A stretch of DNA of 64,000 nt from an uncultured Dehalococcoidia bacterium (lineage in GTDB: Bacteria; Chloroflexota; Dehalococcoidia; Lucifugimonadales; UBA3495). Position 1 is the first letter of the stretch, and each line of letters opens with the position of its first letter. Made by a program: the position numbers and the translations under genes. The DNA lies in assembly GCA_958296225.1 (NCBI GenBank), contig OY282456.1, positions 1,426,001 through 1,490,000 of the forward strand. The letters run 5' to 3'. Below the pieces are notes generated by a model. It worked only from the letters and a program-made list of their open reading frames with translations. It was not told the DNA's origin and ran no database searches. This document shows, piece after piece, positions 53,850-63,690 of the stretch.

Positions 53850-55272
53850 AACGTTTCGGCAGCGATTGCCGGCGCATCCCTTTCGCGGCGGCCACAACCT
53901 GCGGCCATACCACCGCCGACACCGACGCCGCGGCCACTGCCAGCCATAGTACGGTCAACCGCCAGGTCTCGGCCGTCCACCAGGTATACAGCGGGAACAG
54001 CCGGGCCGCGGCCTGGAAAGGCGGGAAAGCCATATCGAAAGGGGCCACCGCGATGGTGATTTCCCCGGCGTGGCCGGCCTGCGCCAGCCCGGCGGTAATC
54101 GCCACTGTCCAGACTCCCAGCAGCGCGATTCCTGCTTTCCCCCAGGCCGCCAAGCGGGCAACCAACAGCGTCAGCGGTATCACAAACAGCGGCAGTACCG
54201 TCAGCATCGTCCGTCCGGCGAACCACCAGCCCATCATAGTGATGGCTGCGAAAGTCGCAATCAACAGCTGCGCGAGTATGAGGCCCAGCGTCAGCCGGCC
54301 CTCCATATTGCCCCGGGCCAGCAGCGCCAGCCCCGGTATCACCGGCAATAGCAGCGGCGCCCACCGCCCGATGCCAAACCGGCGGTCGATAAACAGCCCC
54401 CAAAGGCGGTAGAACCGCTCCCCAAATTCGATATGCCCGCCCAATATCTCAACGGTAGTCCAGCGGGCATAGACCACGTTGACGCCGTAGGGAGTCAGGC
54501 TGCCGAACACCTGCAGATGGAACCAGGCAAAGCCGGCTGCGGAAACGCCGCCGGCGACGGCCAGCGCGATGCGTCCGTTCCGATTGGCTTTCAGCAGGAA
54601 GTAGCCCGACACCAGCATTGCCAACGGAACGTACTTCGTCCCCAGCCAGCACAGCAGCGATAACCCGGCGACTAACAGCAGCGCGTCCGTCAATCCGGGT
54701 TGGCGTTGCCTGGTGGCTGCCAGCAGGGCTGCCGCCAGCGCCAGCGCCGCCGGAAACTCCGGGTAGATTTCGGTGGCATAGATGAACGCCGTGGCCGTCA
54801 ACCCGATTCCCAGCGCCACGGCCCAGCTGATGGCGCGCTGTCCGGTCAGCCGGTCGGCCAGCACGAACGCCAGCGACATCGTGGCCGCCGCCAGCAGCAT
54901 CAGTTGTATCTGTACCCCCCGCAGCCCTCCCATGGCAAAGCCGGGTAGCGCCAGCGCCGACAAACCGGGGTTATGCGGACTGAGCAGCCGGCCATCCGGC
55001 GTAGGCACGGACTGCTGCCACAAATCGTTGGGATGGTCAAAAAACGATTGGTATGATTTGGCGGCGTACTGGTTACGCAGGTCCAGGTCGCCGTCGGCCA
55101 GCAGGCTTTGCGTCGTAAGCAGATAAAAAGGTTCATCCCCGGTGATCGCGGCGCCGCGAGTAGCCCGGATGCCCACCGAGAAAGCGTAGGCCGCCGCCAG
55201 CAGCAGGAAAAGAGCCACCGCCGCCAGCAGCAGCTTCCTTCCGCGCCCGAATCGTAGGACTGGCGCCGCCAT
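53833..55272 (-). CDS. Polytopic membrane protein, GT-C glycosyltransferase-like
   Basis: 479 aa, about 11-12 membrane segments. An acidic residue pair in GAAITGDEPFYLLTT, in the first extracellular loop, resembles the D-D/E-E motif of GT-C transferases (PMT/ArnT type). The following loop (FFDHPNDLWQQSVPTPDGRLLSPHNPGLS) is typical for this group in Chloroflexota. Would transfer sugars from a polyprenyl donor at the outer membrane face. Start ATG 55272 overlaps the preceding stop (TGATG); a GTG at 55275 is possible. Confidence 0.7.
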   Translation of the reverse strand: MAAPVLRFGRGRKLLLAAVALFLLLAAAYAFSVGIRATRGAAITGDEPFYLLTTQSLLADGDLDLRNQYAAKSYQSFFDHPNDLWQQSVPTPDGRLLSPHNPGLSALALPGFAMGGLRGVQIQLMLLAAATMSLAFVLADRLTGQRAISWAVALGIGLTATAFIYATEIYPEFPAALALAAALLAATRQRQPGLTDALLLVAGLSLLCWLGTKYVPLAMLVSGYFLLKANRNGRIALAVAGGVSAAGFAWFHLQVFGSLTPYGVNVVYARWTTVEILGGHIEFGERFYRLWGLFIDRRFGIGRWAPLLLPVIPGLALLARGNMEGRLTLGLILAQLLIATFAAITMMGWWFAGRTMLTVLPLFVIPLTLLVARLAAWGKAGIALLGVWTVAITAGLAQAGHAGEITIAVAPFDMAFPPFQAAARLFPLYTWWTAETWRLTVLWLAVAAASVSAVVWPQVVAAAKGMRRQSLPKRFTAQT

Positions 55273-56417
55273 CACGGCAGGACGCCCACCTCCCGCATCA
55301 GGGCCAGCGTGCCTTCCAAATCGCTCAGGCTGCCCAGGTCAACGTCGGGCGGGTCCAGCGTTGCCAGCGGCGGCAAGTCGCCTTCCGGCGCAACGCCGGC
55401 TGACACCGGGTACTCCTTGATTTCCGTTGCGAAATACCGTTGGGCGGGTTCCGACAGCAGGAACTCGATAAATTCCTCCGCCGTCGCCCGGTTCTCCGAC
55501 ACTTTCAGGATACCGACGCCGGCCACCAGCACCAGCGCGCCGGGGTCGCCCTTGCCGATGTAGTGATTCCGCGCGCCAAACTCCGGCCCGTGCTCTTCCA
55601 GAAAACGCTCCAGATAGTAATGATTCACGAAACCAACTTCCACCTCGCCATTGGCGGCGGCGGTCACGGTGGTAACGTTGTTCGGGTACTCTCTGGGGTC
55701 GTTGGCCTTCATCCCTTCCAGCCAGTCCCGGGCCGCGTCCTCGCCCAGCTGAATCCTCAAGGCCGTCACAAATGCCTGGAAAGAGCCGTTGCGCGGCGCC
55801 CAGCCCACGCGGCCTTTCCACTCCGGCGCGGTAAAGTCCAGTATTGAATCCGGCAAGTCCGTATCAGGATTGATGGCCTCGGTATTATAGATGACGGTGC
55901 GCGCCCGCCCCGACGTGCCAATCCACAGTCCCTTGGTGGAGCGAAACCGGGGGTCAACCTGGGCCAGCGTTTCCGGCGGGATTTGCGCCAGCCGGCCGGC
56001 GTCGGACAGGATGCCCAGTGAACCGGGGTCTTGCAGGAACACCACGTCGGCCGGCGTATTGTCCCCTTCCTCCAGCAGCGTAGCCACGGTGGACGCGCTG
56101 CCGGCGTACTTGACCCGGATGGCAACGCCGGTTTGTTCTCCGAAAGCCTCGAGCAGCGGATGCACCAGCGTTTGCGAACGACCGGAATATACCGTAAGCG
56201 TTCGCTCCTGCTGCGCAGTGGGCGTAGGTAGCGTAGGCGCAGGTAGCGTAGGCGTAGGCGTAGCCCTTTGCCCGGCCTCTGACGCCACCGGGGCCGGCGT
56301 GGCCGGTGGCGGTTGCCCGCCACCGCCACAACCGGCCAGCGCTATCGCCAGCGCTGCCGACAACAAGGCAGTCACCAGGGAATACCGTCGCACGCTCCGA
56401 CCAAATATCCTGTACAT
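55272..56417 (-). CDS. Iron-type ABC transporter substrate-binding lipoprotein, FbpA-like
   Basis: 381 aa from the ATG at 56417 (AGGAGG ahead). Lipoprotein signal SAALAIALAGC, a Pro/Thr linker, then TLTVYSGRSQTLVHPLLEAF, the class II binding fold of ferric-ion proteins; VNHYYLERF carries the Tyr-Tyr pair that ligates iron in FbpA. No permease or ATPase genes are nearby, so the transporter must be completed elsewhere. The frame stays open upstream to 56783. Its stop overlaps the next gene. Confidence 0.85.
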   Translation of the reverse strand: MYRIFGRSVRRYSLVTALLSAALAIALAGCGGGGQPPPATPAPVASEAGQRATPTPTLPAPTLPTPTAQQERTLTVYSGRSQTLVHPLLEAFGEQTGVAIRVKYAGSASTVATLLEEGDNTPADVVFLQDPGSLGILSDAGRLAQIPPETLAQVDPRFRSTKGLWIGTSGRARTVIYNTEAINPDTDLPDSILDFTAPEWKGRVGWAPRNGSFQAFVTALRIQLGEDAARDWLEGMKANDPREYPNNVTTVTAAANGEVEVGFVNHYYLERFLEEHGPEFGARNHYIGKGDPGALVLVAGVGILKVSENRATAEEFIEFLLSEPAQRYFATEIKEYPVSAGVAPEGDLPPLATLDPPDVDLGSLSDLEGTLALMREVGVLP

Positions 56418-56783
56418 ACTTTCCTCCTGAGCCGCCAGGGCGGTACCCGAGGCCGAACCGGCGCTCGTGCCAGTACCCCATGCTGAACCCGTGCCGGTTC
56501 CCGTACCGGACACGGACCCGGTGCCGGTTCCCGTACCGGACGCGGAGACCGATGCCGATTCGCTCCCGATTGCCGAGATGGTGGGACGGTCCTCACCCCG
56601 GCGCGGAGTTTCCGCCGCCGCCGCTTGCGCCGCCGCCGCCCCCCCCGAATCGGGCGCCGCAACCGGGGCGGCGGCCGGTTCTTCCTGCCGGCAAGCCAGG
56701 GCCTGCAGCATGACCATCGCCCAACCCTCCATCCAGTACCGTAGGCGGGAGGTTCCTCCCAGTGGCTTGATGTGATAACGCAT
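56418..56783 (-). other. In-frame upstream extension of the FbpA-like ORF with its own ribosome site
   Basis: AAGGAGG lies 10 nt before an ATG at 56783, which opens 122 codons read in the same frame into the FbpA-like gene, with no stop between. The first 30 residues (KPLGGTSRLRYWMEGWAMVM and nearby) look like a small membrane-associated protein. The rest is Ala/Gly/Ser/Thr low complexity with GTGTGTGS repeats. Either a separate small gene lost its stop, or a 503-aa fusion is made with a lipoprotein signal in the middle, which would be unusual. Confidence 0.45.
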
Positions 56784-56816
56784 TTTGGTAATCCTCCTTA
56801 CTGGTGAGACTCCTCG

Positions 56817-59800
56817 CTATTTGCTCAGCATCTCCCGGAGCATCCCCACCGGGACGCGCCGGAGATATTGGGGGCCGATGAAAGACTTGCCCCTGGTGCG
56901 ACCTCGGTACGTGATGGGTACTTCGCGCAACCGCATACCCTTTTTCAGCAAGTCGAGGGTCAGCGCTTGGGCATAGTTGTAATCGTGGATGATTTCGGCG
57001 CATTCCAGCGCGCGGCGGGAGAAGGCGCGCATCCCCGTCTGCCCGTCGGTAATCCGCCGGCCTGACGCCAGGCACGGCAGCCCCGTGAAAATCAGGTTGC
57101 CGGCCAGCCGGATGCGATGCTGCCCCTCCCGGCGACCCAGGTAGCGGGAGCCCAGCACGTAGTCCGCCTCTCCCGACTCGATGGGGGCCAGCAAGTCGGG
57201 GATTTGGGCCGGCGGATACTCCCTCCCCGTCGGCGTCGATGTACACGGCGGCCCTGGCGTCCAGCGTGTTGGCGGCGGCCAGCCCGGTGCGCCGCGCCGC
57301 GCCCAATCCCCGGTTGTGGCGGTGGGATATGACCACGTCCGCGCCGTGCCGGTGGGCCGCCTCTGCCGTGCCGTCCGCCGAACCGTCGTCCACCACGATG
57401 CCCCCCAGGTCGGGCATTTCCTGACGGGGTATCTCCCGCAGCACGCCGGGCAGGTTGTCCGCCTCGTTGTAAGCCGGGATAATCACGGCGACGGGTTGAG
57501 ATTCAACATCCCGGTTGGCGACGCCCAGCGCCTGCCCCGCCGACTGCGCCGGCGGTTCGACCCCAAGGTAGTATGCAACGGTGGCGGCCACGTCCATCAC
57601 GGAGCGCGGTTCGTCAATCGGCCCTGTCCGTTCCACCCCGGCCCCCCACAGGATGCAGGGCACGTATCGCTCCGGTGGGCTCATGTGGCCGTGGCCGCCG
57701 ATGCCGATGCCCCGGCCGTGGTCGGCGGTAATCAGCACGGCAGCGTCCTGCAAGTAGCCGACGCTCGCGCACCATTCCAGGAACTGCCGGATGATACGGT
57801 CGCTTTCCTCAATCTTGGCCGGATACTCGGAGTTGTAGCTGCCCCGGGCGTGGCCCGTCTGGTCAACGCTGAGCAGCTGCAATACGAGCAAGTCGGGGTC
57901 GTCGCGCCGGACAACGGCGCGGGCGCGGGCGGTCAGGGCATCGTCGATTTCGTCGTTGTGGGTGACGGCGGTAACGGTCTCAACGTCGCGCTCTCCGAAG
58001 GCGTCCACCAGATGGGCGATGCCCACCAGCTTGCCGGTCAATCCCGATGCCCGCAGCACATCAAAAATGGACTCGCACTTGACGCCCAGGCTGGGGACGA
58101 AGTTGCTGCTCAGGCCGTGAACTTTGGGCGGCGCGCCGGTGAACATGGAGCTGAACCCGGTAACGGTGCGGGCCGGATACACCGTAGAGGCATTGGTGTA
58201 ATCCGCGCCCTCCCGGCGCAGCCGGTCGATGAACGGAGTGTTGGCCTCAACCAGCCGGTCGGCCCGGCACCCGTCAATCACAATGGCGATGAACCGGCGG
58301 GAGATGCGCCGGCCGCCAGCGGCCCGCAAGCGAGTCGGTACCAGAGAAGGCGCCGGCGGCCAGGTAAAGAACCACTGGTGCAGCAGCAGGGCGGTTATGC
58401 CAACAGCCACGGTAAAGCCGGCCACCGCCAGAAATGTGACGGAAGTGGGGCGTTTGACGGAAGTGGGGCGTTCCACCAGCAGCCGGAAGGTCAGTACCAG
58501 CAGCGCCGCTTTGGGAATCTGCTCCAGAAAGTTGCCGCCGGTGGGGTCGGGGTTTTCCAGTACCAGCCGCCAGAACCGGGTGAAGTTCAGCCAGGAGGCG
58601 CCGATTCGCAGATGGTAGTACACCGTGCCCCACAGGACGACGGTGAACGTTAGATACAGGCCCAGGATGAGGGCCGCCGCCCCGACGTCAAAGAAGCGAA
58701 ACGCGGCCAGGAACACGGCCAGATAAACCCACAACGCAATCCGCAGCCGCCGGGGAAAGTCGAAGCGGTAGAACACCACCAGCATCGGCAGCAGGGCCAG
58801 GGCGGCCACGCCGGCCCGAACCCAATAACCGCCGTCAGTCAGATGAGGCAGGCTGATTATTACGATTATGCCGGACACGAAAACCGGGGTGAACGGCTTG
58901 CCTTCGTTAAGTACGTTCCAGGCGCGGGCGGCGAAAATCTCGAACCGGGAGGCGTGCTTGTCGCCGGCGGCGGAGCCGCGCCGGGCGCGCAAGCCCCTGA
59001 CGGGCAGCAAATCCCGTACCGCAACCACAGCGAACGCCGCCGCTACGGTGTAAGAGTAAGCAAACTTCAGGCCATGAGTCAGCGCCGCCAGCGCCAGACC
59101 CTCCGGCAAGGGTACGCCCAGCGCGTAAAGGGCGCCGGTCATGCTGGCCTCATAGACGCCGCTGCCGCCCGGCGTTACCTGAAACACCCGGAACAGGATG
59201 GTAAAAGCCGTAACCGCGATCGCCGTGGCCAAGGATAATTCGACGCCCAGAGCCGGCGCCGCTGCCAACAATACGCCCGCCTCCAGAATCCAGCTGGGAG
59301 CCGTCCCTAAAGCGGCCTTCGCCACCCGCGCCGCCGAGACCTGCGTTAATTGATTCCGCAGAATATCTATCCGGCGGCGCAGCGACCGGGGCAGCGCGCC
59401 GCTGAGGCAACCGGAGCGCAACAGAATCAGCCCGGACGCCACGCCCGCCACTGCCAGCGTGGGCAGGGCCGGACTCTGCAGCCAGGGCAGCCGGCCCGCC
59501 GGCCACGACAGCAGCGCCCCGACGATGGCCGCGATGACCACAAGAGACGCGAAATCCAGCAAGCGCGTCACCGCCGTAGTGGTGGCCGCCTCCGCCGCCG
59601 GAACCCCGCGCCGGGCTGCCAGCAGAGGACGCACCGCCTCCCCTGCTTTGAATGGCAGCAGATGGTTGGCGAGCAGCGCCGCCTGCAAGATGGCAAACAG
59701 CGAGCAGACGTTTCCGCCGCTGGCGAGCAACTGACGCCAGGCGACGGCCCGCAATGCGAAGGCGAGGGTGTAGGCGCCGAGGAAGACGGCCAGCAATGCC

Positions 59801-60030
59801 GGGCGATTGGCCAGCGCCCGAACCGCCGAATCCAGTTCGCTCCAGTCGGCCAGCTGCCAAACCGGCAGTACCGCCGCCGCCGCCAGCGTCAAGCCCAGGG
59901 CGGTTCGCCGGCCGCGACGGCGGCTCAGCGCGCCAACCAGCCGCCGCGCGCGGTCGGCGCGGCTTGATGTCGCAGAGGCTGTTCCGCTCGTTTCGTGCGA
60001 ATTTTGCATAGCAATACGGACAAACGCCAA
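56817..60030 (-). pseudogene. Flippase-phosphodiesterase-GT2 fusion gene, broken by a frameshift
   Basis: Roughly 1070 codons. Residues 40-345 are a lysylphosphatidylglycerol-synthase/AglD-type membrane domain (AFALRAVAWRQLLAS, LPFKAGEAVRPLLAARR, VTPGGSGVYEASMTG). Residues 375-570 are further membrane helices. Residues 580-840 are a type I phosphodiesterase/alkaline-phosphatase domain (AIVIDGCRADRL, STVYPARTVTGFSSMFTG, LITADHGRG). A family 2 glycosyltransferase starts near 845 (VAVIIPAYNEADNLPGVL, VVDDGSADGT, YIDADGE). A tandem GGAG duplication at 57219-57226 shifts the frame there; the rest of the GT2 (PIESGEADYVLGSRYLG, FIGPQYLRRVPVGM) is intact in the new frame to 56817. Sequencing error is possible. 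Confidence 0.75.
58437..58472 (-). repeat. 18-bp tandem duplication inside the fusion gene
   Basis: The 18-bp unit TGACGGAAGTGGGGCGTT occurs twice in a row in frame, adding RPTSVK to the linker before the phosphodiesterase domain. Confidence 0.8.
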
Positions 60031-60068
60031 ATAGTATATGGCTACACTGATTTTCAGTTGTGGCTGGC

Positions 60069-60097
60069 AATATAATACCGCAACGGCTGTATGTCAA
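60069..60097 (-). promoter_or_regulatory. Promoter of the fusion gene
   Basis: Minus strand TTGACA (60097-60092), 17-bp spacer, TATATT (60074-60069), 39 bp before the TTG at 60030 and 60 bp before the likelier ATG at 60009. Confidence 0.65.
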
Positions 60098-60221
60098 CAT
60101 ACGATGCGGTTTAGCGATCTGGCCCGGAAAACCGGGCTTATCCCAAGCTCGCGCGCCATACTGAGCACGAATACGGGGACGGCGGCGGCTAGAAATCGGG
60201 GGCCTCTTTGCATCCCCGAAC

Positions 60222-60345
60222 CGAGTCCGCTTTTTACAGCGAAGGACAGGATGGACAGGGTTTTTCCGATTGGGATTTGGTGGATTCCGGTTTTGGATGA
60301 AGCGCGGGGCCGGCTGTTCCGGCGCCGGAATAACGGCAAGGTGCG
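60222..60345 (+). repeat. Dispersed repeat, copy B
   Basis: Same core as 8468-8575, including AGGACAGGATGGACAGG and TTTTTCCGATTGGGATTTGG, in the same orientation. The tail differs. Confidence 0.7.
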
Positions 60346-60885
60346 GCTATCTAAAACGAAATGCGGCCCGGATTACGGGAATCGCTGCGTATTCGGGTTA
60401 GCAGAATTACGCTGGCCTTGTCGGGAGGAGGGGTCCGACAAGGCCAGTTTGCCAGTAAGTGGCGGTCTGTTGGGAGGTACTGCCGCTAAAGTAGCCCCCC
60501 AATTTTTTCGTTAGCATCGGGATATTTTGCGAAACGGCGCAACGTAGTTCTAATATTAGGGCAGACTGAATTATCTGTCAAGTCTGTACTGCATGGCAAT
60601 TTCATCGCCGGTCGTTGTGAAAATCCGTACCCCTCCACATCCGCGTTTTCGTGCTGCGACGCCTCCGGTTCCGCATCGCAGAGGCAACCCGCGGCGTATC
60701 AGGCCGGCTAGCGCCATCCATAGATGATTGCCAGGGTGGCAGTATGGCGGGCTACTCCGTTCCCTTCGCCGCGCCCGTTTGACAGGCAATTGCCAGGGTG
60801 GTAGCGTCGCCGCATTGACGACCGGAATTTGCAGGTAAAGCCGGCAAAACGGTCAACTGCACTCAGTACAGGAGCATATGCCAGG

Positions 60886-62298
60886 GTGAATAACGATACT
60901 CTATCCACGCTTCTTTCCATCCCGGGTTGGGACTCGCAGCGCGCCGCTGCGGTTGAGATTTCCGGCGGTACCGACCCGATTCTGCCGACCCCTTTCCGCA
61001 TCGGGGAGACCGCCGCGGCCAGCCTGGCGGCCGTCGGTCTGGCCGTTTCCGACCTTTGGGAGCTGCGAACCGGCCGCCGCCAGGAGATTGCAGTCAACGC
61101 CCGCCAGGCCACGGCGTCGCTGCGCAGCGGCCAGTACATGGCAATGGACGGCGCGCCCGTCGCCCGCGAGCGCCCCTCGGTAATGGGCGTGTATCCGGCC
61201 CGGCACGGTCGCTGGAGCTATCTCCACTGCAATTTCCCCAACCATCGCGCCGCCGCCCTGAGCGTGCTGGGCGTCGCAGAAGACCGGGAGGCCGTGCGCC
61301 GGGCGGTGGCCCAATGGGACGCCCTGGAACTGGAGGAAGCCATCATCGCCGCCAACGGGGCCGGCGGAATGGTGCGCTCGATGGCCGAGTGGGCGCAGCA
61401 CCCGCAAGCCGCCGCCGTCGCCGCCTTGCCTCTAATGGAGATTGAGCGGATCGGCGACAGTCCGCCGGAACCCCTGCCCGACGGCCCCCGGCCCTTATCG
61501 GGAGTCAGGGTTCTGGACCTCACGCGGGTACTGGCGGGGCCAACCTGCGCCCGCACTCTGGCCGAACACGGGGCCGACGTGTTGAAAATTACGGCTGCCC
61601 ATTTGCCCAGCAACGCGGCCCAGGAACACGACACCGGACACGGCAAACTTTCCGCCTACCTGGACCTGCGGGAACCCCAGGATGTTGAAACCCTGCGGGG
61701 CCTGGTGGGGGAAGCCGACGTTTTCTCGCAGGGCTACCGCCCCGGCACCCTCGCCCGGCGGGGCCTCTCGCCGGAGGACTTGGCCAAACTGCGGCCCGGC
61801 ATCGTGTACGTTTCTCTGTCAGCCTTTGGCCGGGTGGGGCCGTGGGCGTCGCGGCGCGGCTTCGATACGGTGGTGCAAACGGTAAGCGGCATAACCGACC
61901 GCCAGGGCGAGCTGTTCCCCGGCGCCGAGCCGGGGCCGCAGTTCTACCCGGTTTCGGCCATTGACTATCTGACCGGCTACCTCATGGCCTTCGGCGCACT
62001 GGTCGCTCTGGCCCGGCGAGTGCGGGAAGGCGGCAGCTGGCTGGTGCGCATCTCCCTGGCGCAGACGGGGCGCTGGCTGGTGGAACAGGGCCAGACGCCG
62101 GAGGCGGAACTCCAGGATGTACCCAAAGATTTCACCCCCGCAGAAATTGAACGCTGGTCAACGGCCAGCGACGCGCCGGGGGGCCGGCTGCGCCATCTGG
62201 CGCCGGTGCTGCAACTCTCGGAGACACAACCCTACTGGGCCAGGCCCACAGCGCCCCTGGGCTACCACGACCCGGTATGGCCGGAGCGGGGCGCGTAG
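60886..62298 (+). CDS. CaiB/BaiF (class III) CoA transferase
   Basis: 470 aa from the GTG at 60886 with AGGAG 11 nt upstream (a TTG at 60829 is less likely). Two tandem CoA-transferase III segments: LPTPFRIGETAAASLAAVGLAVSDLWELRTGRRQEIAV in the N-terminal half, and VRVLDLTRVLAGPTCARTLAEHGADVLKI with SLSAFGRVGPWASRRGFDTVVQ in the C-terminal half. Moves CoA between carboxylic acids in acid activation. Tandem proteins of this length are frequent in environmental Chloroflexota and Actinobacteria. Substrate unknown. Confidence 0.88.
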   Translation: MNNDTLSTLLSIPGWDSQRAAAVEISGGTDPILPTPFRIGETAAASLAAVGLAVSDLWELRTGRRQEIAVNARQATASLRSGQYMAMDGAPVARERPSVMGVYPARHGRWSYLHCNFPNHRAAALSVLGVAEDREAVRRAVAQWDALELEEAIIAANGAGGMVRSMAEWAQHPQAAAVAALPLMEIERIGDSPPEPLPDGPRPLSGVRVLDLTRVLAGPTCARTLAEHGADVLKITAAHLPSNAAQEHDTGHGKLSAYLDLREPQDVETLRGLVGEADVFSQGYRPGTLARRGLSPEDLAKLRPGIVYVSLSAFGRVGPWASRRGFDTVVQTVSGITDRQGELFPGAEPGPQFYPVSAIDYLTGYLMAFGALVALARRVREGGSWLVRISLAQTGRWLVEQGQTPEAELQDVPKDFTPAEIERWSTASDAPGGRLRHLAPVLQLSETQPYWARPTAPLGYHDPVWPERGA

Positions 62299-62363
62299 GG
62301 TAAGTCCCCCGGCAGTTTCGCGTTTCGCGTTCAGTACGGGCAGCCGCGTTGACCGCATTGGGA

Positions 62364-62389
62364 CAGGGGCGAACGGTTATTCGCCCCTG
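62364..62389. terminator. Hairpin between converging CaiB and AhpD-like genes
   Basis: CAGGGGCGAA and TTCGCCCCTG form a perfect 10-bp stem around CGGTTA. No T-run; function inferred from the convergent setting. Confidence 0.45.
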
Positions 62390-62437
62390 CTGCGGTCACA
62401 CCACTTGGAATGAAACCCTACCCGCGGGACAGACGGG

Positions 62438-63004
62438 TTACCCTCTGCCCACCGGCAAGACCGGCTCGGAGCGCTCTGCCGGCAACTCCACTTCAAAGGC
62501 GTTCAGGAAGAAGGCAGTCTGCGCGTAGTTGCCCATCAGGGCGGTAAGCTCGACCAGATGCTGCGCGCCGAACTGCTCCATGGCAATCTGGAAGGTTGAC
62601 GACGAAACCCGGTGGCTCCGGTAGAACTCGGTGCAGTAGTTGATGATGGCGGATTCGTCGGGAGCCATTTCGGGCAGGGGCTGCCGGTCGCGCAAAGCGT
62701 CCACCAGCTCATCGCTGACTCCCTCGCGCCGCGCCGCCGGAGCGTGGGCGTTCCAGACGTAGGGGCAGTCCAGGGCGCGGGCGGTAGCCAGGATGGCCAG
62801 TTCCTGAATCCGCTTGGGGAACGTACTTTCAAAACGGAGGTAGGCCGTGAGACGGCTGCGCCGCCGCGACATCTCCGGGCTGTTGATCGTGATGGAGCCG
62901 GGGCCGCCGGTGATGGCGCCGCCGGCGTCGCCGGTTAGCTCATCAAAGGCATCGCGGAACTCTTCGGGTACCATATCGCGGGTGACTACGGGTGTCCTTG
63001 CCAT
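62438..63004 (-). CDS. Carboxymuconolactone decarboxylase / AhpD-like protein
   Basis: 188 aa. RLTAYLRFESTFPKRIQELAILATARALDCPYVWNAHAPAARREGVSDELVDAL is the CMD core; His in NAHA is kept, but the CxxC of true AhpD is absent (one Cys, in LDCPYVW). So a peroxidase cofactor role is unlikely, and a decarboxylase-like or unknown role fits better. Followed on the same strand (25 nt upstream) by the small cupin, likely one unit. Confidence 0.85.
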   Translation of the reverse strand: MARTPVVTRDMVPEEFRDAFDELTGDAGGAITGGPGSITINSPEMSRRRSRLTAYLRFESTFPKRIQELAILATARALDCPYVWNAHAPAARREGVSDELVDALRDRQPLPEMAPDESAIINYCTEFYRSHRVSSSTFQIAMEQFGAQHLVELTALMGNYAQTAFFLNAFEVELPAERSEPVLPVGRG

Positions 63005-63029
63005 GACTCATCTCCGGTGTGGCTTTGGG

Positions 63030-63368
63030 CTAATCGTCCAGGTGGATGGTGGCCGTTACCCGTGGCACGTCGCCCACCACGCGCGTCGTGTGGCCGTGGC
63101 CCGTCAGGTCTTCAGCCAGGTTGACATCGCCGGGGCCAAGCCGGTGGACAGTTCCGTCGGCAAGCCCGATTTCCGCCTCCCCGGAAAGGGTGATGATGTA
63201 CTGACGCCGGGGCGCCACGTGCCAATCGCTGAAATACCCCGGCGGCGAGGCTCGGAATATGATGCCTTTGGCGTTTTGCAATTGGCTCCACACCGGATGG
63301 GCCGGCGGGTCAATTTCTTCAATGTGGGAATGGCCGTCGTCGCCGGAGTATAATCTGATGGAACCCAT
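63030..63368 (-). CDS. Small single-domain cupin
   Basis: 112 aa. DWHVAPRRQYIITLSGEAEIGLADG is cupin motif 1 (His, then Gln-Tyr where a second His/Glu would be) and LGPGDVNLAEDLTGHGHTTRV is motif 2. AGGAGG precedes the ATG. Function unknown; in an operon with the AhpD-like gene. Confidence 0.8.
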   Translation of the reverse strand: MGSIRLYSGDDGHSHIEEIDPPAHPVWSQLQNAKGIIFRASPPGYFSDWHVAPRRQYIITLSGEAEIGLADGTVHRLGPGDVNLAEDLTGHGHTTRVVGDVPRVTATIHLDD

Positions 63369-63497
63369 GGTTCCTCCTGTTGCGGTGATTTTTCAGGCTG
63401 AATCTTAACACAAACTTGGGATTATGACTTGGAAATTTCCGGCAAAACGCCTGGGTAACCTCAAGCATAAGCGGAACCGGACGACCGGTTACAGGAT

Positions 63498-63680
63498 ATG
63501 ACGGCCACCGAAATCCTGCTGCGCTCCGCCATCTCCAACCCGGATGTTCATACCGCCATCGCCGGCGCTCTCAATCCGGCGCATCTGGGAGAGAACGCCG
63601 CGGCGGCGCGGAAAGGCCCGCTGCCCGCCGCCGCGCTCGCAGCAGCCAAACGGCGTCTCCATTCGGTGATGGCCGGTTAG
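63498..63680 (+). pseudogene. C-terminal remnant of an aldo/keto reductase
   Basis: 60 codons in which ILLRSAISNPDVHTAIAGAL and NPAHLGENAAAARKGPLP match the last helices of aldo/keto reductases. The barrel and the catalytic residues are missing; upstream to 63369 is non-coding. No ribosome site at the ATG. Confidence 0.7.
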
Positions 63681-63690
63681 CGAGCAGTCA

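Larger units (their letters stand above)
60031..60885. other. Intergenic region with repeats and a large hairpin
   Basis: No gene recognised in 855 bp. It holds the promoter above, dispersed repeat copy B (60222-60345), and a 13-bp hairpin CTGGCCTTGTCGG/CCGACAAGGCCAG (60412-60447) with a purine loop containing GAGGAGGGG. Three copies of TGCCAGGGTG also occur (60729, 60791, 60879), the last overlapping the CaiB start codon. Confidence 0.55.
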
